Shown piece after piece: positions 1 through 4,708 of a DNA stretch of 6,763 nt. Every line of letters starts with the position of its first letter. Position 1 is the stretch's first letter. A model generated the notes under the pieces. The model was not told the DNA's origin. It did no database searches and worked only from the letters and a program-made list of their open reading frames with translations. The DNA lies in assembly GCA_018715465.1 (NCBI GenBank), contig DVLN01000032.1:1-6763 (forward strand), in the 5' to 3' direction. The stretch comes from Candidatus Faecivivens stercorigallinarum. GTDB taxonomy: Bacteria; Bacillota; Clostridia; Oscillospirales; Ruminococcaceae. The position numbers were made by a program, and so were the translations under genes.

Positions 1-1042
1 GGTCGGAACGGTTTCAAGAGCTTTTAATAATTATCCCGATATCAAACCGGAAACTCGTCAAAGGATTTTACAGGTTGCAAAAGAACTTGGGTATTCCCCT
101 ACATTGTCTGCGAAGAATCTGTCGTCCAAGAAAAGCTCAGGAATGGCATTGATTCTGTCCCAGCTGCTGAATGAACAGGTTGCCGGACGGGATGCCGATG
201 GCCGGGTATTCATGCAGCGTACAACGGAGGATTCTTCGTTTCTGATCATGTGCGGTGCATGCCGTTACGCGATTGAACGGAATCTGGACATGCCGGTGTA
301 TGTCTATTCCAGCGAGCTGCAAAACCGCAAGACATATGAACAGTTTTGCCGGGAACACCGTTTAGGCGGGGCACTGCTGTTTGGATTGCAGACCACCGAT
401 AATTATTATAAAGCGTTGTCCGAATCGGTTTTGCCCTGTGTAACAGTGGACACGCGGGTAAGCGGCGAAAATGTCGGCTATGTCGGCACGGATAACATCG
501 CGTCCTACCGGATGCTGACCGAGTATCTGATAGATCAGGGGCATCGTGAGATGCTGGTGCTCAACGGCAAAAAGGTTGCGACCGTCTGTCTGGAAAGACT
601 GGCGGGGGTATATGAAGCCTACACTGCGTATGGAATGGAGTTCAGGAGCGAGAATGTGCTGTACACCGATTTCTGTGAATATGAGATAGAGAATCTGGTT
701 ACCCATTATGTCGGGAAATACGGAAAAGGCCGGGCGACCGCTTTTTTGTGCATGTCGGACCTGATCGGCGTTACTGTGATCAGGACGCTGCAAAAGATGG
801 GATATTCGGTACCGAAAGATTTTTCGGTGGTCGGATATGATGGAATGGCGTGTGGACGGTTTGTTTACCCGGGGCTGACGACTATTGATCAGAACCTGGA
901 AGCGAAGGGATACGCTGCTGCACGACTGCTCAGCCGGATGATGAATGGCGATAGGGAAAATAAAGAGGTCCTGATGCCATATCAGATGGTCAAACGGGGA
1001 AGTGTTGCACCGCCGTGGAATCTGGAAAGAGAAGCTGAGTAA
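1..1042 (+). CDS. LacI/GalR-family transcriptional regulator, 5'-truncated by window edge
   Basis: This is a sugar-responsive DNA-binding regulator. The reading frame is already open at base 2 and gives 346 residues to a TAA at 1040-1042; the start codon lies upstream, and about 15 N-terminal residues are missing by comparison with the family. The visible protein opens in the recognition helix (VGTVSRAFNN), continues with the third helix (ETRQRILQVAKELGYSP), and then a hinge region (SAKNLSSKKS) matching the family's ARSL-type hinge. An ATG at 104 falls inside this hinge, so a start there would remove the DNA-binding domain; I reject it. The rest is a periplasmic-binding-protein-like effector domain, with family signatures such as GYVGTDN, VPKDFSVVGYDGM and PGLTTIDQ near the C-terminus. 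It sits directly upstream of a sugar importer and phosphorylase, so it is probably their local regulator (inference). Codon choice is less biased than in the downstream genes, as usual for a low-abundance regulator. Family call is firm; the effector is unknown. Confidence 0.95.
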   Translation, partial: VGTVSRAFNNYPDIKPETRQRILQVAKELGYSPTLSAKNLSSKKSSGMALILSQLLNEQVAGRDADGRVFMQRTTEDSSFLIMCGACRYAIERNLDMPVYVYSSELQNRKTYEQFCREHRLGGALLFGLQTTDNYYKALSESVLPCVTVDTRVSGENVGYVGTDNIASYRMLTEYLIDQGHREMLVLNGKKVATVCLERLAGVYEAYTAYGMEFRSENVLYTDFCEYEIENLVTHYVGKYGKGRATAFLCMSDLIGVTVIRTLQKMGYSVPKDFSVVGYDGMACGRFVYPGLTTIDQNLEAKGYAAARLLSRMMNGDRENKEVLMPYQMVKRGSVAPPWNLEREAE

Positions 1043-1058
1043 CTCAGCCTTCTTTTTT
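1031..1058 (+). terminator. Rho-independent terminator overlapping the end of the regulator gene
   Basis: The left arm GAAGCTGAG (1031-1039) and right arm CTCAGC (1043-1048) form a perfect 6-bp stem. After one bulged C (1049), TTC (1050-1052) pairs with the leading GAA, giving 9 pairs. Six Ts follow at 1053-1058. The 3-nt loop is exactly the TAA stop codon of the regulator gene. The structure should end the regulator transcript and separate it from the importer operon. Confidence 0.8.
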
Positions 1059-1067
1059 AATAAAGTT

Positions 1068-1081
1068 CAAAAACGTTTTCG
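1068..1081 (+). promoter_or_regulatory. Candidate LacI-family operator
   Basis: The 14-bp site CAAAAACGTTTTCG has a central CG and a perfect 10-bp core palindrome, AAAACGTTTT (1070-1079). The outermost C/G pair also matches, so 6 of 7 half-site positions are symmetric. A/T-rich arms around a central CG are typical of LacI/GalR operators. It lies 26 bp after the regulator gene stop and upstream of the importer genes. It does not fit the CcpA cre consensus well, because the left arm lacks TG. It sits upstream of, rather than inside, the best promoter candidate, so its mode of action is open. I found no second copy in the other intergenic gaps. Confidence 0.5.
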
Positions 1082-1095
1082 TATTTAATCTGTAT

Positions 1096-1124
1096 TTGAT
1101 TTTATTAATTTGTTTAAATACAAT
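1096..1124 (+). promoter_or_regulatory. Candidate sigma-A promoter for the importer-phosphorylase operon (distal)
   Basis: A TTGATT -35 box (1096-1101, 4/6 match) and a TACAAT -10 box (1119-1124, 5/6 match) are separated by the ideal 17 nt of AT-rich DNA. Transcription would begin near 1131, giving a leader of about 130 nt before the lipoprotein gene. The LacI-type palindrome lies about 15 bp upstream of the -35 box. Assigned by eye only, in AT-rich DNA where chance matches are common. Confidence 0.45.
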
Positions 1125-1166
1125 GATGTTTTTGGCTTTTACATAATTCGTCCGGTATCTGCTTAT

Positions 1167-1195
1167 TTGAAGTATGACCGGCTACAATATAGAAT
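1167..1195 (+). promoter_or_regulatory. Alternative sigma-A promoter (proximal)
   Basis: A TTGAAG -35 box (1167-1172, 4/6) and a TAGAAT -10 box (1190-1195, 5/6) are 17 nt apart. The start site would be near 1202, giving a leader of about 58 nt. It scores about the same as the distal candidate; either or both may be used. The LacI-type palindrome is then about 85 bp upstream of the -35 box, which would fit simple repression poorly. Confidence 0.35.
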
Positions 1196-1260
1196 GCAAT
1201 GCCATTTGGCTGCAGATAAAAATTGCTGTTCAAAATTTTAAACCTTAGGAGGAAAACAAA

Positions 1261-2622
1261 ATGAAAAAACAAATCCTTGCTTGTTTAACCCTCGTTGCTA
1301 TGGTTGCTTCTCTGGCTTCCTGTGGTAACACTTCCAGCACCGGCAGTTCCGACAGCACAGCTTCCGGCAGCTCCGATTCCACCACCGGCACTGCTTCCGG
1401 CGAAGAGGTTGTTCTGACCCTTCCCACCTATTACTGCGGCGAGAACGTCGGTGCAGTTTACTTTGAGCCGGCTGTTGAGCGGTTCAACGAAAAGTATGAC
1501 GGCCAGTATGAGATCAAGCTGGAGGAGGTTGTTGAGGCTTCCTACAACGACAAGATGTCCACCCTCGCTCAGTCCGGCAAACTGCCTGTCCTGATCTCCG
1601 GCGGTTCCGCCGAATGGATCAACACCGTCCTGATCCCCCAGAAGCTGTACTATGATACCAAAGACTGGCTGAATGAGTCCGGCATCATTGATCTCTGCCT
1701 GGATTCTTCTGTTGAGTATTCCACCCAGGAAGATGGTTCTATCATCGGCGTGCCGGCCGTAACAGTTTCGACTGTCGGCCTGTACTACAATGGCGCAAAC
1801 TATACTCCTGACAAGAATGTCGCTGAGATGAGCGTTGATGAGTTTGTCAGCTCGCTGAACGGCCAGAACGTGGCATGGCAGACTGTTGACAACGCCTGGA
1901 CCTCGATGCTGTTCCTGACCGCGCTGGTTGCCAACGAAGAGGGCGGTGCTGAATGGCTGCAGGAATATGACGGCACCAAGTGCTATGATTACAACACCGA
2001 CTGGATGATCTCCGCTGTCACCAAGCTGGTTGACATCTGGAACCAGACCGGCGGTTCGACCTATGTCGGCAAGGCTTACGCTGACGCAGCAAACGACTTT
2101 ATGAGCGGCAACTCTGCTGTTATCTGCAACGGTACCTGGATGAACTCTGAGTTCAGCGCAGACGGCTCTGCAAACTGGTCCAACGGCTTTGACGGTGCAA
2201 ACGTCCATGCTGACTACTATCCTGGCAATGTTGCATTCTGCAACACCAAAGTTTACGGCAGATGGTTCCTGACCAACAACTATAATTCCGATGCTGAACT
2301 GGAAGCTGCAAAAGCATTCCTGGAATTCATCTACAGCCCTGAAGAGCTGGAAACCTTTGCTCTGACTGAAGGCTGCCAGATCCCGAACCTCGAGCTCTCT
2401 GAAGATTACCTTGCTTCTCTGGAAGAGAACCAGCTGATCAAAGAGCAGAACGAGAAACTGGCGGAAGATACCCTGATAGTTCCGACCATCGCTTCCATCA
2501 TGCCTGACTCGGTTGCCAACAGCGTTCTGGCAAATGTCCTGACCCAGCTGGTCAACGGCGCAATCACTCCTGAAGAGTTCTGCAATACCCTGACCGTTAA
2601 GTCGGAAGAATCCAAGGCATAA
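1261..2622 (+). CDS. Sugar ABC transporter substrate-binding lipoprotein (CUT1 family)
   Basis: This protein captures a sugar outside the membrane and hands it to the two permeases encoded next. It is 453 residues, normal for the family. The start is fixed by AGGAGG (1247-1252), 8 nt before the ATG. Residues 1-20 are a lipoprotein signal peptide (MKKQ, hydrophobic core, lipobox LASC), with Cys21 as the lipidated residue. Residues 22-47 are a Ser/Thr/Gly-rich linker that spaces the domain from the membrane. The mature domain matches bacterial extracellular solute-binding protein family 1/8: an early segment EPAVERFNEKYDGQYEIKL (about 69-87), the characteristic DFMSGNSAVICNGTW segment (about 279-293), and a C-terminal helical region with AKAFLEFIYSPEE (about 350-362). 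It is rich in Trp and Tyr, as expected for aromatic stacking against sugars. Codon use is strongly biased (ACC, AAC, CTG, TCC), suggesting high expression. The ligand is probably a short alpha-glucoside, inferred only from the phosphorylase downstream. Confidence 0.95.
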   Translation: MKKQILACLTLVAMVASLASCGNTSSTGSSDSTASGSSDSTTGTASGEEVVLTLPTYYCGENVGAVYFEPAVERFNEKYDGQYEIKLEEVVEASYNDKMSTLAQSGKLPVLISGGSAEWINTVLIPQKLYYDTKDWLNESGIIDLCLDSSVEYSTQEDGSIIGVPAVTVSTVGLYYNGANYTPDKNVAEMSVDEFVSSLNGQNVAWQTVDNAWTSMLFLTALVANEEGGAEWLQEYDGTKCYDYNTDWMISAVTKLVDIWNQTGGSTYVGKAYADAANDFMSGNSAVICNGTWMNSEFSADGSANWSNGFDGANVHADYYPGNVAFCNTKVYGRWFLTNNYNSDAELEAAKAFLEFIYSPEELETFALTEGCQIPNLELSEDYLASLEENQLIKEQNEKLAEDTLIVPTIASIMPDSVANSVLANVLTQLVNGAITPEEFCNTLTVKSEESKA

Positions 2623-2634
2623 TATGCGTCTGTC

Positions 2635-2670
2635 GGCGGAGGGAGTGGTCCTCCCTCTGCCTCCCGGCAG
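2635..2670 (+). promoter_or_regulatory. Intercistronic stem-loop with a competing second hairpin
   Basis: GGCGGAGGGAG (2635-2645) pairs with CTCCCTCTGCC (2651-2661) over 11 bp with one G-U pair and a 5-nt loop. No U-tract follows, so it is not a standard terminator. CTGCC (2657-2661) can instead pair with GGCAG (2666-2670) around a TCCC loop, which would break the lower part of the first stem. Such hairpins after binding-protein genes, as between malE and malF, are known to stabilise the upstream mRNA so that binding protein exceeds permease; that role is inferred here. Confidence 0.65.
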
Positions 2671-2696
2671 GGATTATACAGAAAGGATGAGTCATC

Positions 2697-3596
2697 ATGG
2701 CCAAAGCCAAACAGCCGTACGGTAAGGTTGAAAAACAGTATTTCAAATGGATCTATCTGTTTTTGCTGCCGACTGTTGTAATCTTTGCATTGTTTTATGT
2801 TCAGCCGATCTGGACGATGCTGTGGACATCATTTACCAAATGGGATGGTTTCAACGCACCGTCATTTAACGGCGTAAGCAACTATGTTCGCGTATTTACC
2901 AATTCTGCGGCTGCGATCTCCCTGAAAAACCTTCTTTATTGGTCGATCATCGCAATGACCCTGCACGTCGGCTTCGGCGTACTGGTCGCGTTTGTTCTGT
3001 ACCATCATCCCAAGGGCTGGAAGTTCTGCCGTGCGGTCTTCATGATCCCGAATGTTATTTCGGCAGCAGCCTGGGCACTGATCTACCGCTTTATTTTTGA
3101 CGATAATGTCGGTCTGCTCAACGGTGCAATCCGCAAGATCTTCCCCAATTTCCACGTTCAGTGGTTTTATACCTCTCCTGCCGCGTTCTGGGCAGTTACC
3201 TTTACCTGGCTTTTCTACGCAGTTATCGTTACCCTGGTCGTTTTGCAGGATTTGATGGCAATTCCGACTGAGCTGGATGAAGCAGCTCATCTGGATGGCT
3301 GCACCGGATGGCAGCTGACCCGTTATATCCATCTGCCGCTCTGCCGAAACGCAGTTGGTACTGCCATCCTCTGCTCGATCACTTCCCGTATCTCGATGTA
3401 TGAATGTATCGCACTGACCACTGCCGGTGGCCCTGGCGACGACACAATGTCGCTGTCGGTTCTGCTGGTCCGTGCAATCACCGACTATAACTATGGTTAC
3501 GCCAACGCAATCGGTGTCATCATGTTCATTTTCGGACTGATTATCCTTGCGGTCATCAACAAAGTCTTCCGCATGGGCGAGTCTTCGCTGGGATGA
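2697..3596 (+). CDS. Sugar ABC transporter permease, MalF/UgpA-like (CUT1)
   Basis: This is one half of the membrane channel of the sugar importer. It is 299 residues, typical for Gram-positive MalF-like subunits that lack the large E. coli periplasmic loop. The start is supported by AAAGGA (2682-2687), 9 nt before the ATG. About six membrane segments are visible: roughly 17-40, 79-103, 112-133, 161-184, 219-240 and 260-292. The cytoplasmic EAA loop that docks the ATPase is clear at about 192-214: ELDEAAHLDG, then a gap, then IHLPL. Cys202 replaces the usual Ala after the conserved Asp-Gly. The TTAGGPGDDT segment (241-250) is also characteristic of this subfamily. It follows the binding-protein gene by 74 nt and precedes its MalG-like partner by 55 nt, so all three are probably one transcript. 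No ATPase gene is in the window. Confidence 0.95.
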   Translation: MAKAKQPYGKVEKQYFKWIYLFLLPTVVIFALFYVQPIWTMLWTSFTKWDGFNAPSFNGVSNYVRVFTNSAAAISLKNLLYWSIIAMTLHVGFGVLVAFVLYHHPKGWKFCRAVFMIPNVISAAAWALIYRFIFDDNVGLLNGAIRKIFPNFHVQWFYTSPAAFWAVTFTWLFYAVIVTLVVLQDLMAIPTELDEAAHLDGCTGWQLTRYIHLPLCRNAVGTAILCSITSRISMYECIALTTAGGPGDDTMSLSVLLVRAITDYNYGYANAIGVIMFIFGLIILAVINKVFRMGESSLG

Positions 3597-3612
3597 TTTC
3601 GAGCAACGGGTT

Positions 3613-3634
3613 CCGCCTGTGGGCGGCATCCGCC
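3613..3634 (+). promoter_or_regulatory. Alternating GC-rich hairpins between the permease genes
   Basis: Three arms occur in a row: CCGCC (3613-3617), GGCGG (3622-3626) and CCGCC (3630-3634). The middle arm can pair with either the first (loop TGTG) or the last (loop CAT), but not both. The last arm ends 2 nt before the AAAGGA ribosome binding site, so the choice of pairing could alter access for the ribosome. The stems are only 5 bp, and the function is inferred. Confidence 0.4.
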
Positions 3635-3636
3635 AG

Positions 3637-3642
3637 AAAGGA
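3637..3642 (+). promoter_or_regulatory. Ribosome binding site deciding the second permease start
   Basis: AAAGGA lies 9 nt before the ATG at 3652, the same motif and spacing as for the first permease gene. The ATG at 3643 directly abuts this motif, leaving no spacing, and the ATG at 3547 lies inside the preceding gene. The start at 3652 is therefore preferred. Confidence 0.75.
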
Positions 3643-3651
3643 ATGGAAAGA

Positions 3652-4503
3652 ATGGTAACAGGAAAGAAAGATTTCCGTTGGGTCCTGACCCGTATCATGA
3701 TGTACATTGTTATGATCTTTACCGTCGCAGTGTCCATCTTCCCGATTATCTGGGTCGTTATCTCGTCGTTTAAAACCAACGCCGAGATTCTGGGCGGTGC
3801 GCTTACTGTACCGAGCGGCTTTTCTGTCGGTGCGGAAGCATATCGTTATCTGTTTGAGCAGTACAATTTCTTGCTCTACTTTTTTAACTCGCTGCTGATT
3901 TCGACCATTTCCACCGCGGTATCACTGTTGTTTTACGCGATGGGCGGTTATGTCCTTGCAAAATTCCGGTTCCCTGGCCGTGGCATTCTCTTTGCGCTCT
4001 TTACGATCACAATGCTGGTTCCCGGTCACTCCAAGGCACAGCCGATCATGCAGCTGATTGTCAACTTCAATCTGTATGACACCAAGACCGGTGTCACACT
4101 GGTATACCTCTCGAGCGGCATGGCAATGTCGATGTTCCTGCTCAGAGGCACCTTCCTTTCGATCCCCAAGGAACTGGACGAATCTGCAATGCTGGACGGC
4201 GCAGGTTTCTTCCGTACCTTCTGGTCGATCAACTTCCCGCTTGCCAAGAGCGGCCTTGCGACGGCAGGCATCCTGATGTTCCTCGGCAACTGGAATGAAT
4301 ACTTCTATGCGGCTCTGCTCACCTCAAGCGAACAGAACCGTACCCTCCCGGTTGCTTTGCAGTTCTTCAACCAGTCGTTCTCGTACGACTATACCAAGAT
4401 GTTTGCGGCTTTGACGATTGTTGTACTGCCCGGTATCCTGCTGTACATGTGCGCACAGGAACAGGTTCAGCAGTCGGTTGCGACTTCGGGTATGAAAAAC
4501 TGA
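3652..4503 (+). CDS. Sugar ABC transporter permease, MalG-like (CUT1)
   Basis: This is the second half of the importer channel, 283 residues from the preferred ATG at 3652. An open frame extends upstream to an ATG at 3547, but that would overlap the previous gene by 50 bp and add 35 residues unlike the family. The N-terminal cytoplasmic stretch (MVTGKKDFRW) leads into a first membrane segment at about 12-38, ending SSFKTNAEI, a familiar MalG-type junction. The ATPase-docking EAA loop is at about 174-196: KELDESAMLDGAG, then INFPL, with Ser178 at the first Ala position of the EAA consensus. Other family marks are the MLVPGHSKAQPIMQ segment (about 121-134), LGNWNEYFYA (211-220) and the short C-terminal tail ending SGMKN, which resembles the MalG tail. 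The partner is the preceding MalF-like protein. Energy must come from an ATPase encoded elsewhere, as is usual for Gram-positive CUT1 importers that share one MsmX/MsmK-type protein (inference). Confidence 0.95.
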   Translation: MVTGKKDFRWVLTRIMMYIVMIFTVAVSIFPIIWVVISSFKTNAEILGGALTVPSGFSVGAEAYRYLFEQYNFLLYFFNSLLISTISTAVSLLFYAMGGYVLAKFRFPGRGILFALFTITMLVPGHSKAQPIMQLIVNFNLYDTKTGVTLVYLSSGMAMSMFLLRGTFLSIPKELDESAMLDGAGFFRTFWSINFPLAKSGLATAGILMFLGNWNEYFYAALLTSSEQNRTLPVALQFFNQSFSYDYTKMFAALTIVVLPGILLYMCAQEQVQQSVATSGMKN

Positions 4504-4523
4504 GTTTATCTTTTCAAAATCTT

Positions 4524-4554
4524 GGATTCCCGGCGGTTTTTCTGCCGGGAATCC
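4524..4554 (+). other. Perfect 11-bp inverted repeat after the second permease gene
   Basis: GGATTCCCGGC (4524-4534) and GCCGGGAATCC (4544-4554) are exact reverse complements around a 9-nt, T-rich loop (GGTTTTTCT). It starts 20 nt after the permease stop. No run of Ts follows on the + strand, and only a weak AT-rich stretch follows on the - strand, so it is not a clean rho-independent terminator in either direction. It could protect the 3' end of the importer mRNA or attenuate read-through into the phosphorylase gene (inference). Confidence 0.7.
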
Positions 4555-4572
4555 TGATAAATGGCATAAAAG

Positions 4573-4604
4573 CAGACAGTTTGCTGTTGACAGCCTGTTG
4601 TCTG
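4573..4604 (+). other. Second stem-loop in the permease-phosphorylase gap
   Basis: CAGACA (4573-4578) pairs with TGTCTG (4599-4604), and a nested pair GCTGT/ACAGC lies at 4583-4594. A TTGACA hexamer (4587-4592) is embedded in the nested hairpin, but no acceptable -10 box lies 16-18 nt downstream, so I do not call a promoter. A further short stem, ACGCC/GGCGT with a GGGC loop, is at 4638-4651. The 205-nt gap holds no credible ORF. Confidence 0.4.
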
Positions 4605-4679
4605 TTCTGCCTCAAACCCCGCATATCAATATAGAGAACGCCGGGCGGCGTAGCGATTACAGGAAAGTGCAAATTAATA

Positions 4680-4699
4680 TTTCGGATATCCGAAAGGAG
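4680..4699 (+). promoter_or_regulatory. 16-bp perfect palindrome overlapping the phosphorylase ribosome binding site
   Basis: TTTCGGATATCCGAAA (4680-4695) is a perfect palindrome that can fold as a 6-bp stem with an ATAT loop. Its last three As form the start of the Shine-Dalgarno sequence AAAGGAG (4693-4699), which is 9 nt before the ATG at 4709. As RNA, the hairpin would abut and partly hold the ribosome binding site; as DNA, it could be a dimeric regulator site. It lacks the central CG of LacI-family operators. Confidence 0.6.
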
Positions 4700-4708
4700 T
4701 TTCACACT

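Noticed and set aside
1068..1081. Interpretation of the palindrome as a CcpA cre site.
   Set aside because: The left arm lacks the TG of the cre consensus and the right arm ends CG rather than CA; a local LacI-family operator fits better.
1285..2208. 307-codon open frame on the - strand opposite the lipoprotein gene.
   Set aside because: Its low-complexity Gly/Ala/Val-rich translation has no family features, while the + strand frame is a clear binding lipoprotein with signal peptide and ribosome binding site.
3547..3651. Longer N-terminus for the second permease from the ATG at 3547.
   Set aside because: It overlaps the first permease gene by 50 bp, has no well-placed ribosome binding site, and adds residues unlike the family; the ATG at 3652 has AAAGGA at 9 nt.
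2862..3779. 305-codon open frame on the - strand crossing both permease genes.
   Set aside because: It spans the gap between two genuine genes and has no recognised domain; it is a shadow frame.
4587..4592. Perfect TTGACA -35 box in the gap before the phosphorylase gene.
   Set aside because: No plausible -10 box occurs 16-18 nt downstream; the nearest TATCAA/TATAGA sequences are more than 30 nt away. It is also part of a nested hairpin.
4449..4634. Small 61-codon + strand frame covering the end of the second permease and the following gap.
   Set aside because: It begins within the permease gene, has no ribosome binding site, and reads through the 11-bp inverted repeat; its translation shows no recognisable features.
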